A stretch of DNA of 64,000 nt from positions 124,001 to 188,000 of the forward strand of contig NZ_RPDJ01000015.1 of NCBI RefSeq assembly GCF_004023625.1. The letters run 5' to 3'. Position numbers and translations under genes: made by a program. Below, piece after piece: positions 23,953-32,454 of the stretch; position 1 is the first letter of the stretch, and each line of letters opens with the position of its first letter. The DNA comes from Streptomyces cavernae. GTDB taxonomy: Bacteria; Actinomycetota; Actinomycetes; Streptomycetales; Streptomycetaceae. The notes beneath the pieces were generated by a model. It was not told the origin of the DNA. It did not search any database and saw nothing but the letters and a program-made list of their open reading frames with translations.

Positions 23953-24971
23953 CGCAGCCGGCGTCACCACCCCGCCCCGATGAGACCCGGAAGGAACCAC
24001 CGGCGGACCGTACCGCCTCATGGCGGACGCTCACCGCCCGCGCCGACGTCCGCACCCTCTCCCTGCTCGGCGTGCTGGCCGTGCTGATCCTCATCGGCGG
24101 CATCACCAAGCCCGACGAGTTCCTCGACACCCGCAACCTCCAACTCGTCCTCACCCAGGCCTCGGTGATCGGAGTCGTCACCGTCGGCATGACCTTCGTC
24201 ATCACCTCCGGCGGTATCGACCTGTCGGTGGGGGCGATCGTCGCGCTCGCCTCGGTATGGGCGACGACCGTCGCGACCCAGGAGTACGGGTTCGCCGGCA
24301 TCCTCTTCACCGCGGTGATCGTCGGTGTGGGCTGCGGCCTGGTCAACGGCCTCCTCATCGCCTACGGCGCCATGGTCCCGTTCATCGCCACCCTCGCCAT
24401 GCTCGCCTCGGCCCGCGGACTGGCCCTGCAGATCACCGACGGCCAGACACAGATCGTGACCGTCGAAGGCGTCCTCGACCTCGGCGAACGCGACTCCTAC
24501 ATCCTCGGCGTGCCACCGCTCGTCCTGGTCTTCGCGGTCGTCACCGTCATCGGCTGGCTGGTGCTCAACCGCACCACCTTCGGCCGGCGCACGGTCGCCG
24601 TCGGCGGCAACGCGGAGGCCGCGCGGCTCGCGGGCATCGACGTCCGCCGGCAGCGGCTCTACCTCTACCTGCTCTCGGGACTGTGCTGCGGAATCGCCGC
24701 GTTCCTTCTGATCATTCTTTCCGGCTCCGGCCAGAACACCAACGGCAACCTCTACGAACTCGACGCCATCGCCGCCGCGATCATCGGCGGCACACTCCTC
24801 AGCGGAGGACGCGGCACCATCACCGGCTCCGTGCTCGGGGTGCTGATCTTCACCACGATCACCAACATATTCGCCCTGAACAACCTGCAGAGCGACGTCC
24901 AGCAGATCGCCAAGGGAGCGATCATCGTCGCCGCCGTGCTCGTCCAGCGCCGCACCGCGCACACCACTTGA
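23949..24971 (+). CDS. Ribose-type sugar ABC transporter permease
   Basis: A 340-residue inner-membrane protein of the RbsC/MglC type with about nine or ten helices. The hallmarks GIDLSVGAIVALASVWATT and NTFGRRTVAVGGN-like TTFGRRTVAVGGNAEAARLA are present, as is IAAAIIGGTLLSGGRGTITG near the end. It would form the pore dimer for the ATPase encoded just before it. The ATG overlaps the ATPase stop (ATGA). Confidence 0.95.
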   Translation: MTQPASPPRPDETRKEPPADRTASWRTLTARADVRTLSLLGVLAVLILIGGITKPDEFLDTRNLQLVLTQASVIGVVTVGMTFVITSGGIDLSVGAIVALASVWATTVATQEYGFAGILFTAVIVGVGCGLVNGLLIAYGAMVPFIATLAMLASARGLALQITDGQTQIVTVEGVLDLGERDSYILGVPPLVLVFAVVTVIGWLVLNRTTFGRRTVAVGGNAEAARLAGIDVRRQRLYLYLLSGLCCGIAAFLLIILSGSGQNTNGNLYELDAIAAAIIGGTLLSGGRGTITGSVLGVLIFTTITNIFALNNLQSDVQQIAKGAIIVAAVLVQRRTAHTT

Positions 24972-25052
24972 GCATCTGCTCCCCGCTCGTCCCGCCTTCT
25001 CCACCTCCGCAACGACTTCCTTCGTCCTCCTCAAAGGGAAGGGTCCGCCGCC

Positions 25053-26102
25053 ATGCCAGAGCCGACGTCATTCACCAGCCGCAGAGGACTGCTGTTCGGG
25101 ACCGCCGCCGTGTCCGCCGGTGTCCTGCTCACCGGTTGCACGAGTAATGAGCCCAGCGAGAAGGAGCCCGCGGCGAACGACCAGCCGGCCGCCGACGACA
25201 AGCCCGGCAAGCAGGTCACCATCGGCTTCGCCGGCCCACAGGCCGACCACGGCTGGCTCAACGCCATCAACGACAACGCCAAGGAACGCGCCAAGAAGTA
25301 CTCCGACGTCACACTGGAGATCACCGAGGGCTCCAACGACACCGCCGCGCAGATCGGCCAGATCGAGACCCTCATCAACAAGAAGGTCGACGTCCTGGTG
25401 GTCCTCCCCGCCGACGGCAAGGCCCTCACCCAGGTGGGCCTGAAGGCCATGCGCGCCGGCATCCCCGTGGTCAACCTCGACCGCATCTTCAACTCACCGC
25501 AGGCGTACCGCTGCTGGATCGGCGGCGACAACTACGGCATGGGCCTGAACGCCGGCACCTACATCGGCGAGCAGCTCAAGGACAAGCCGGACGCCCGTGT
25601 CATCGAACTCGCCGGGATCGACAACCTGGAGCTGACCCGGCAGCGCACGCAGGGCTTCGACGACGCACTGAAGAACTACCCCAACATCAAGAAGGTGGCG
25701 CGGCAGGCCGCCGAGTTCACCGTCGAGTCGGGTCAGGCGAAGATGGCCCAACTGCTGCAGGCACAGTCGAAGTTCGACGCGCTCTGGAACCACGACGACG
25801 ACCAGGGTGTGGGCGCGCTGCGCGCCATCGAGCAGGCCGGCCGCGACGACTTCCTGATGGTGGGCGGCGCCGGCGCGCTCTCCGCCTTCCAGGCCATCGA
25901 GGCCGACAACAGCGTGCTGAAGGCCACCGTCCTCTACCCGCCGACCATGGCGGCGTCCGCCATCGACCTGGCCCGTGCGCTGGGCCAGGGCAAGGGAGCG
26001 AGCGGCCTCGCCGAGTTCGAGATCCCGGCCTCGCTGACCCTGTACTCGGCCGTGGTCGACAAGGAGAACGTCAAGCAGTACATGCCCACCGGCTTCAAGT
26101 GA
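25053..26102 (+). CDS. Sugar-binding lipoprotein of the ABC importer
   Basis: A 349-residue periplasmic-binding-protein-type receptor (type I fold, ribose/galactose-binding group). The N-terminus combines a twin-arginine motif (TSRRGLLFG) with a lipobox (LLTGC, lipidated Cys at about 27), so it is probably a Tat-exported lipoprotein on the outer face of the membrane. A Glu/Pro/Ala/Asp-rich linker follows. The mature part starts KQVTIGFAGPQADHGWLNAI. An AGGGAAGGG lies about ten bases before the ATG. It completes the importer with the two preceding genes. Confidence 0.95.
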   Translation: MPEPTSFTSRRGLLFGTAAVSAGVLLTGCTSNEPSEKEPAANDQPAADDKPGKQVTIGFAGPQADHGWLNAINDNAKERAKKYSDVTLEITEGSNDTAAQIGQIETLINKKVDVLVVLPADGKALTQVGLKAMRAGIPVVNLDRIFNSPQAYRCWIGGDNYGMGLNAGTYIGEQLKDKPDARVIELAGIDNLELTRQRTQGFDDALKNYPNIKKVARQAAEFTVESGQAKMAQLLQAQSKFDALWNHDDDQGVGALRAIEQAGRDDFLMVGGAGALSAFQAIEADNSVLKATVLYPPTMAASAIDLARALGQGKGASGLAEFEIPASLTLYSAVVDKENVKQYMPTGFK

Positions 26103-26153
26103 TGCGCCCTGCCCACACCCCCACCGCGCCACGACGAACAGGAGGACTTCGGT

Positions 26154-27386
26154 ATGGGACAGCCGCACCGGCAGGACGACGACGCCGACGAAGCCGGGGT
26201 CGACGCCGGGGCTGAGGCCGGGAAACCGCCGCTCGGCGTGGGCATGGTCGGCTACGCGTTCATGGGCGCCGCCCACTCCCAGGGCTGGCGCACCGTGGGC
26301 CGCGTCTTCGACCTGCCCCGCCGTCCCGTGCTCGCGGCTGTCTGCGGCCGGGACGCAGCGGCCGTACGCTCTGCGGCCGACCGGCACGGCTGGGCGGCCG
26401 CAGAAACGGACTGGCGGGCGCTGATCGAACGCGACGACGTCGACCTCGTCGACATCTGCACCCCCGGCGACAGCCATGCCGAGATAGCCGTCGCCGCCCT
26501 GGCCGCGGGCAAGCACGTGTTGTGCGAGAAGCCGCTCGCCAACACCGTCGAGGAGGCGGAGGCGATGGCTCTGGCCGCCGAAGACGCCTACCAACGCGGC
26601 CAGTTGGCCATGGTGGGCTTCAACTACCGCCGGGTTCCCGCGACGGCGCTGGCCCGGAACATGGTGGCTGAGGGACGCATCGGCAGCTTGCGCCACGTCC
26701 GGGTGACATACCTTCAGGACTGGCTGGTGGACCCCGAGTTCCCCCTCACCTGGCGACTGCGCAAGGAACTGGCGGGCTCGGGCGCGCTCGGCGACCTCGG
26801 CGCGCACATCGTCGACCTCGCGCAGTACGTGGCGGGGGAGCAGGTGGTGGGCGTCTCCGCGCTCACCGAGACGTTCGTGCGCGAACGGCCCCTGCCCAGT
26901 GGAGCGTCGAGCGGTCTCACCGCCGTCTCGGCGGCCGGCGTCGGCCAGGTCACCGTCGACGACGCGGCCCTGTTCACCGCCCGTCTCACCTCCGGCGCAC
27001 TGGCCTCCTTCGAGGCCACCCGGTTCGCCACCGGCCGCAAGAACGCACTGCGGATCGAACTCAACGGCGACCGCGGCTCACTCGCCTTCGACCTGGAACG
27101 GCTCAACGAGCTCTCGTACCACGACCACACGGAGCCCGGTGAGCGCGCCGGCTTCCGCCGTATCCTCGTCACCGAGCCCGAGCACCCCTACCTCGACGCG
27201 TGGTGGCCGCCGGGACACGGCCTCGGCTACGAGCACACCTTCGTCCACCAGGCCCGCGACCTGGTGCACGCCATCGAGTCCGGCCGCCCGCCGGCACCGT
27301 CCTTCGCCGACGGACTCCAGGTGCAGCGCGTGCTCGCCGCCGTCGAGGAGAGCGCCGCCAAGAACTCCGTCTACGTAGCGATCTGA
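26154..27386 (+). CDS. Gfo/Idh/MocA family dehydrogenase
   Basis: A 410-residue NAD(P)-dependent sugar or cyclitol oxidoreductase. After a polar, poorly conserved 25-residue start, the Rossmann motif is GVGMVGYAFMG, followed by the family signature CEKPLANTVEEAEAM and a C-terminal beta-sheet domain with GDLGAHIVDLAQY. These enzymes often oxidise a ring hydroxyl, for example to a 3-keto sugar or a keto-inositol. AGGAGG lies about nine bases before the ATG. Its place after the importer suggests it handles the imported compound. Confidence 0.93.
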   Translation: MGQPHRQDDDADEAGVDAGAEAGKPPLGVGMVGYAFMGAAHSQGWRTVGRVFDLPRRPVLAAVCGRDAAAVRSAADRHGWAAAETDWRALIERDDVDLVDICTPGDSHAEIAVAALAAGKHVLCEKPLANTVEEAEAMALAAEDAYQRGQLAMVGFNYRRVPATALARNMVAEGRIGSLRHVRVTYLQDWLVDPEFPLTWRLRKELAGSGALGDLGAHIVDLAQYVAGEQVVGVSALTETFVRERPLPSGASSGLTAVSAAGVGQVTVDDAALFTARLTSGALASFEATRFATGRKNALRIELNGDRGSLAFDLERLNELSYHDHTEPGERAGFRRILVTEPEHPYLDAWWPPGHGLGYEHTFVHQARDLVHAIESGRPPAPSFADGLQVQRVLAAVEESAAKNSVYVAI

Positions 27387-27399
27387 CAGGGAGGCACCC

Positions 27400-28404
27400 G
27401 TGCCCCGGAACTTCACGCTCTTCACCGGCCAATGGGCAGACCTCCCGCTCGAGGAGGTCTGCCGGCTCGCCCGTGACTTCGGCTACGACGGGCTCGAACT
27501 CGCCTGCTGGGGCGACCACTTCGAGGTCGACAAGGCACTCGCCGACCCCTCGTACCTGGACTCCCGCCACCAGCTCCTCGACAAGTACGGCCTGAAGTGC
27601 TGGGCGATCTCCAACCACCTGGTCGGCCAGGCCGTCTGCGACGCCATCATCGACGAACGCCACCGGGCCATCCTGCCCGCCCGCATCTGGGGCGACGGCG
27701 AAGCCGAGGGCGTACGGCAGCGGGCCGCGTCCGAGATCGCCGACACCGCCCGCGCCGCGGCCGCCTTCGGTGTGGACACCGTCATCGGGTTCACCGGCTC
27801 CGCCATCTGGCACCTGGTCGCCATGTTCCCGCCCGCACCCGAGTCCATGATCGAGGGCGGCTACGACGACTTCGCCATGCGCTGGAACCCGATCCTCGAC
27901 GTCTTCGACCACGAGGGCGTGCGGTTCGCGCACGAGGTGCACCCGAGTGAGATCGCGTACGACTACTGGACGACACAGCGCGCCCTCGAGGCGGTCGACC
28001 GCCGCCCGGCGTTCGGACTGAACTTCGACCCCTCGCATTTCGTGTGGCAGGACCTCGACCCGGTCGGTTTCCTGTGGGACTTCCGCGACCGGATCTACCA
28101 CGTCGACTGCAAGGAGGCCCGTAAACGCCTCGACGGCCGCAACGGACGCCTCGGCTCCCATCTGCCGTGGGGCGACCCGCGGCGGGGCTGGGACTTCGTG
28201 TCGGCCGGCCACGGCGATGTGCCCTGGGAGGACGTCTTCCGGATGCTCCGCTCCATCGGCTACTCGGGCCCCATCTCCGTGGAGTGGGAGGACGCCGGCA
28301 TGGACCGGCTGCAGGGCGCTCCCGAGGCGCTCACCCGGCTCAAGGCCTTCGACTTCGAACCGCCGTCGGCGTCCTTCGACGCGGCGTTCGGCGGCAACGG
28401 CTGA
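27400..28404 (+). CDS. Sugar phosphate isomerase/epimerase (AP endonuclease 2-like TIM barrel)
   Basis: A 334-residue TIM barrel with the metal ligands of the family visible in RFAHEVHPSE, NFDPSHFVW, HVDCKEA and SVEWEDAGM. The GTG start follows AGGGAGG by five bases and the gap to the dehydrogenase is 13 bp. Paired with Gfo/Idh/MocA enzymes, such barrels often act as epimerase, isomerase or lyase on keto sugars or inosose. The exact reaction is not readable from sequence. Confidence 0.92.
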   Translation: MPRNFTLFTGQWADLPLEEVCRLARDFGYDGLELACWGDHFEVDKALADPSYLDSRHQLLDKYGLKCWAISNHLVGQAVCDAIIDERHRAILPARIWGDGEAEGVRQRAASEIADTARAAAAFGVDTVIGFTGSAIWHLVAMFPPAPESMIEGGYDDFAMRWNPILDVFDHEGVRFAHEVHPSEIAYDYWTTQRALEAVDRRPAFGLNFDPSHFVWQDLDPVGFLWDFRDRIYHVDCKEARKRLDGRNGRLGSHLPWGDPRRGWDFVSAGHGDVPWEDVFRMLRSIGYSGPISVEWEDAGMDRLQGAPEALTRLKAFDFEPPSASFDAAFGGNG

Positions 28405-28419
28405 CATTCCACCCGACGG

Positions 28420-28445
28420 CTCCGGGGTGACGGCGCACCCCGGAG
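28420..28445 (+). terminator. Perfect 10-bp stem-loop after the isomerase gene
   Basis: CTCCGGGGTG and CACCCCGGAG are perfectly complementary around the loop ACGGCG. It begins 16 bp after the isomerase stop codon and has no U-run. It likely ends the importer-dehydrogenase-isomerase transcript and separates it from the secreted dehydrogenase gene. Confidence 0.72.
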
Positions 28446-28488
28446 TAGTGCACCCGCCCGTACCACCGGCCCCTTCATGGAGGCATGC

Positions 28489-31005
28489 GTGTACAGCAGC
28501 AACGGCAACTTATGGGACAGAAGCGGCAGAACCAGAAGACCGAGGCTCCGCAAGACGCTCGCCCTGCTCACCGGGGCCCTGCTCGCGGGCGCCTCACTCA
28601 CCCTCGCCGCGCCCCCGGCCGGGGCGGCCGCCGCCGACCCGGGTGCCGGAACCGCGAACGCCAACGCCGCGGCCGCCGACGCCTTCCAGCAGGTCACCCT
28701 GGCCAAGGGCGAACCCGAGGTCGGCGAGCCCATGTCGCTCGCAGTGCTCCCCGACCGCTCGGTACTGCACACCTCACGTGACGGCGAACTCCGCCTCACC
28801 GACGCCGCGGGCGACACCCGGCTGATCGGCAAACTCGCCGTCTACTCGCACGACGAGGAAGGCCTCCAGGGCATAGGCGTCGACCCCGACTTCGCGAACA
28901 ACCGCGCCATCTACCTGTACTACGCCCCGCCCCTCGACACTCCCTTGGGCGACGCCCCGGAGACCGGCAGCGCGGCCGACTTCGCGCCCTTCGACGGCGT
29001 CAACCGGCTGTCCCGGTTCGTGCTGAAGGCCGACGGCACCCTCGACACCGCCAGCGAGAAGAAGATCCTCGACGTCCCCGCCACCCGCGGACTGTGCTGC
29101 CACGTCGGCGGCGACATCGACTTCGACGCGGCCGGCAACCTGTACCTGTCGACCGGCGACGACACCAACCCGTTCCAGTCGGACGGCTTCACCCCGATCG
29201 ACGAGCGGGAGAACCGCAACCCCGGCTTCGACGCCCAGCGGACCTCCGGCAACACCAACGACCTGCGCGGCAAGATCCTGCGTATCAAGGTGAACGCCGA
29301 CGGCTCGTACACCGTCCCCGACGGCAACCTCTTCCCGCCCGGCACGGACAAGACCCGCCCCGAGATCTACGCGATGGGCTTCCGCAACCCGTTCCGGTTC
29401 AGCGTCGACAAGAAGACCGGGATCCTCTACGTGGGCGACTACGGCCCCGACGCGGGCGCCGCCGATCCGGCGCGCGGCCCTGCCGGACAGGTCGAATTCG
29501 CACGTGTCACCAAGCCGGGCAACTTCGGCTGGCCGTACTGCACGGGCAACAACGAGGCTTACGTCGACTACGACTTCGGGACGAAGGCTTCGGGCGCGGC
29601 CTTCGACTGTGCCGCACCGAAGAACACCTCCCCGAACAACACCGGCCTGACCGACCTGCCTCCGGCCGAGCCCGCCTGGATCCCGTACAACGGCGCCTCC
29701 GTACCCGAGTTCGGCGACGGCTCCGAGTCCCCGATGGGCGGCCCGGTCTACGACTACGACCCCTCCCTCGACTCCCGGGTGAAGTTCCCGGAGGCCTACG
29801 ACGGGGACTTCTTCGCCGGTGAGTTCGGCCGCCGCTGGATCAAGCGCGTCACCTCCGACGCGGACGGCACCGTGCAGTCCATCGGTGACATCCCGTGGAC
29901 CGGCACCCAGGTGATGGACATGGCCTTCGGACCCGACGGCGCCCTGTACGTCCTCGACTACGGCATCTCCTGGTTCGGCGGCGACGAGAACTCCGCCCTC
30001 TACCGCATCGAGAACGCCACCGACGGCCACTCGCCCGTCGCCCGGGCCGCGGCCGACCGCACCTCCGGGCAGGCGGCGCTCAAGGTCCGCTTCTCGTCGG
30101 CCGGTTCGTCCGACGCGGACGGTGACGCGCTCACCTACACCTGGGACTTCGGGGACGGTGCGACCTCGACGGCTGCGAACCCGACGCACAAGTACGAGAA
30201 GAACGGCACCTACACGGCGACCCTGACCGCGAAGGATCCCGGTGGCCGTACCGGAAGCGCGAGCGTGCAGATCGTCGTCGGCAACACCGCACCCAAGGTG
30301 ACGCTCCAACTCCCACAGGACGGCCAGCTGTTCAGCTTCGGTGACGCCGTCCCGTTCAAGGTGAGGGTCACCGATCCCGAGGACGGCCGGGCGATCGACT
30401 GCGCCAAGGTGAAGGTCAGCTTCGTCCTCGGCCACGACAGCCACGGCCACCCGCTGACCACCGCGAACGGCTGCTCCGGCACCATCCGGACCAGCGCCGA
30501 CGGCGGCCACGACGAGGACGCCAACATCTTCGGGGTCTTCGACGCCGAGTACACCGACCTGGGAGGCGGCGGCCAGGCACCCCTGACCACCCACGACCAG
30601 AGCGTCGTCCAGCCCAGGCACCGCCAGGCCGAGCACTACGACGAGGCATCGGGTGTCTCCGTCATCACCAAACCCGCCGCGAACGGCGGCAGGACGGTCG
30701 GCGACATCAACAACGGCGACTGGATCTCCTTCACGCCCTACGTCCTGGACAACGCCCAGAAGATCACGGCACGCGTGTCGTCGGCCGGCACGGGCGGCAC
30801 CCTCGAGGTCCGCGCGGGCTCGGCTACGGGCCGCCTGCTCGGCACGGCGACCGTCCCGGTGACCGGCGGCTGGGAGAACTTCCAGGACGTCACCGCGAAC
30901 CTGTCCCGGGCACCCCGGGGCACGACCACGCTGTACATGGTCTTCAAGGGGAGCGGAACGGGCGCCCTGTACGACGTGGACGACTTCACTTTCACCACAC
31001 GCTGA
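28489..31005 (+). CDS. Secreted sugar dehydrogenase-like protein with PKD and carbohydrate-binding modules
   Basis: An 838-residue exported protein. The signal region is RRPRLRKTLALLTGALLAG with cleavage near AGA at about residue 40. Residues about 60-530 form a PQQ-dependent glucose/sorbosone dehydrogenase-like beta-propeller (YSHDEEGLQGIGVDPDF, MGFRNPFRFSVD). A PKD domain follows (DGDALTYTWDFGDG) and a CBM6-like module closes the protein. GGAGG precedes the GTG at 28489 by five bases; an ATG four codons upstream is the alternative. Codon 8 is TTA, rare in Streptomyces. It probably oxidises or binds extracellular carbohydrate. Confidence 0.87.
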   Translation: MYSSNGNLWDRSGRTRRPRLRKTLALLTGALLAGASLTLAAPPAGAAAADPGAGTANANAAAADAFQQVTLAKGEPEVGEPMSLAVLPDRSVLHTSRDGELRLTDAAGDTRLIGKLAVYSHDEEGLQGIGVDPDFANNRAIYLYYAPPLDTPLGDAPETGSAADFAPFDGVNRLSRFVLKADGTLDTASEKKILDVPATRGLCCHVGGDIDFDAAGNLYLSTGDDTNPFQSDGFTPIDERENRNPGFDAQRTSGNTNDLRGKILRIKVNADGSYTVPDGNLFPPGTDKTRPEIYAMGFRNPFRFSVDKKTGILYVGDYGPDAGAADPARGPAGQVEFARVTKPGNFGWPYCTGNNEAYVDYDFGTKASGAAFDCAAPKNTSPNNTGLTDLPPAEPAWIPYNGASVPEFGDGSESPMGGPVYDYDPSLDSRVKFPEAYDGDFFAGEFGRRWIKRVTSDADGTVQSIGDIPWTGTQVMDMAFGPDGALYVLDYGISWFGGDENSALYRIENATDGHSPVARAAADRTSGQAALKVRFSSAGSSDADGDALTYTWDFGDGATSTAANPTHKYEKNGTYTATLTAKDPGGRTGSASVQIVVGNTAPKVTLQLPQDGQLFSFGDAVPFKVRVTDPEDGRAIDCAKVKVSFVLGHDSHGHPLTTANGCSGTIRTSADGGHDEDANIFGVFDAEYTDLGGGGQAPLTTHDQSVVQPRHRQAEHYDEASGVSVITKPAANGGRTVGDINNGDWISFTPYVLDNAQKITARVSSAGTGGTLEVRAGSATGRLLGTATVPVTGGWENFQDVTANLSRAPRGTTTLYMVFKGSGTGALYDVDDFTFTTR

Positions 31006-31020
31006 GAGGGGTGAGACGTC

Positions 31021-32373
31021 ATGCGAGCAACCAGCCGACTGACGACGATCGTCGCGGGCGCCGCCCTGCTCATCGGGTGTGTGTCCGGACCTGCGTCGTC
31101 GAAGGAGCGCCCCGGTGAGCGGGTGCTGGTGTTCTCGAAGACCGCCGGGTTCCGGCACGACTCGATTCCCGAAGGGATCGCGGCCGTTCGGGAGCTGGGC
31201 GCGGAGCACGGATTCACCGTCGACGCCACCGAGGACGCCCGGGCCTTCACGGCGGGGAACCTGCGCCGGTACGCCGCCGTGGTGTTCCTGTCCACAACGG
31301 GCGATGTCCTCGACGCCTCCCAACAGCGGGCGTTCGAACGGTACATCGGACGAGGCGGCGGCTATGTGGGCGTGCACGCGGCCGCCGACACCGAGTACGA
31401 CTGGGAGTTCTATGGCTCTCTCGCCGGGGCCTACTTCCAGTCGCACCCGGCGATCCAGAGGGCCCGGGTCACCGTCGAGGACCGTGCCCATCCGGCGACC
31501 TCGGGTCTCCAGCGGGCCTGGGAGCGCACCGACGAGTGGTACAACTACCGCTCCAACCCGCGCGACCGGGCCCATGTACTGGCCTCGCTCGACGAGTCCT
31601 CGTACTCCGGCGGCACGATGAACGGCGACCATCCGATCGCCTGGTGCCAGGAGTACGCGGGTGGCCGCACGTTCTACACGGGCGGCGGCCACACCAAGGA
31701 GTCCTACGCAGAACCCGCCTTCCGGCAGCACCTGTTGGGAGGCATCCGCTGGGCGACCGGCGCGGCACAGGCCGACTGCCGCCCGGAGAACGGCTACCGC
31801 CCGCTCTTCGACGGCACCTCGCTCGAGGGGTGGCGGCAGGCGGGACCCGGATCGTTCACGCCGGCTGAGGACGGCACGCTGACGTCCTCGGGCGGCATGG
31901 GTCTGCTCTGGTACGCCGACAAGAGCTTCTCCGCGTACTCGCTGAAGCTCGACTGGAAGGTCGCCGGGGACGACAACTCCGGTGTGTTCGTGGGCTTCCC
32001 GCCCTCGGACGACCCGTGGTCGGCCGTGAACGGCGGCCACGAGATACAGATCGACGCCACGGACGTGCCCGAGAAGACCACGGGCTCCGTCTACGGCTTC
32101 CAGTCCGCCGACCTGAAGAAGCGCGACCGTGCGCTGAACCCGCCGGGGGAGTGGAACACCTACGAGATCCGCGTGGAGGGCGAGAGGCTCCGCGTCTGGC
32201 TCAACGGTGTGAAGATCAACGATTTCACCAACACCGATCCGGCCCGGAGCCTCAGGGACGGTCATATCGGCCTCCAGAACCACGGTGCCGATGACCAGGT
32301 GTCCTTCCGGGACGTCCGGATCAAGGAACTGCCCGTGCGAGCCGCTGCGGCGGACTACTCGCAGGGCCACTGA
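31021..32373 (+). CDS. Lipoprotein with ThuA and DUF1080 domains
   Basis: A 450-residue lipoprotein (lipobox LLIGC, Cys20). Residues about 35-245 are a ThuA domain (VLVFSKTAGFRHDSIPEGI, GGGYVGVHAAADTEYDW), a class I glutamine amidotransferase-like fold linked with trehalose use through 3-keto forms. Residues about 255-440 are a DUF1080 domain (GYRPLFDGTSLEGWRQ), a jelly roll found in 3-keto-disaccharide hydrolases. It starts 15 bp after the dehydrogenase-like gene and is probably co-transcribed with it, outside the cell membrane. Together with the Gfo/Idh/MocA and TIM-barrel genes this points to 3-keto-sugar catabolism. Confidence 0.9.
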   Translation: MRATSRLTTIVAGAALLIGCVSGPASSKERPGERVLVFSKTAGFRHDSIPEGIAAVRELGAEHGFTVDATEDARAFTAGNLRRYAAVVFLSTTGDVLDASQQRAFERYIGRGGGYVGVHAAADTEYDWEFYGSLAGAYFQSHPAIQRARVTVEDRAHPATSGLQRAWERTDEWYNYRSNPRDRAHVLASLDESSYSGGTMNGDHPIAWCQEYAGGRTFYTGGGHTKESYAEPAFRQHLLGGIRWATGAAQADCRPENGYRPLFDGTSLEGWRQAGPGSFTPAEDGTLTSSGGMGLLWYADKSFSAYSLKLDWKVAGDDNSGVFVGFPPSDDPWSAVNGGHEIQIDATDVPEKTTGSVYGFQSADLKKRDRALNPPGEWNTYEIRVEGERLRVWLNGVKINDFTNTDPARSLRDGHIGLQNHGADDQVSFRDVRIKELPVRAAAADYSQGH

Positions 32374-32375
32374 AC

Positions 32376-32413
32376 GGCGGTGGGCGGGGGACGCCGGACT
32401 CCCGCCCACCGTC
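32376..32413 (+). terminator. Strong stem-loop after the ThuA-DUF1080 gene
   Basis: GGTGGGCGGG (32379-32388) pairs perfectly with CCCGCCCACC (32401-32410), and three more outer pairs, one of them G-U, extend the stem to 13 bp around a 12-nt loop. It lies directly after the stop codon and 42 bp before the inositol-phosphate synthase start. It should separate the sugar genes from the Ebo-type operon. Confidence 0.75.
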
Positions 32414-32454
32414 CGCCCTTTCCGTGTGCTGTGTGTACGAAGAGGAGGCTGCCC

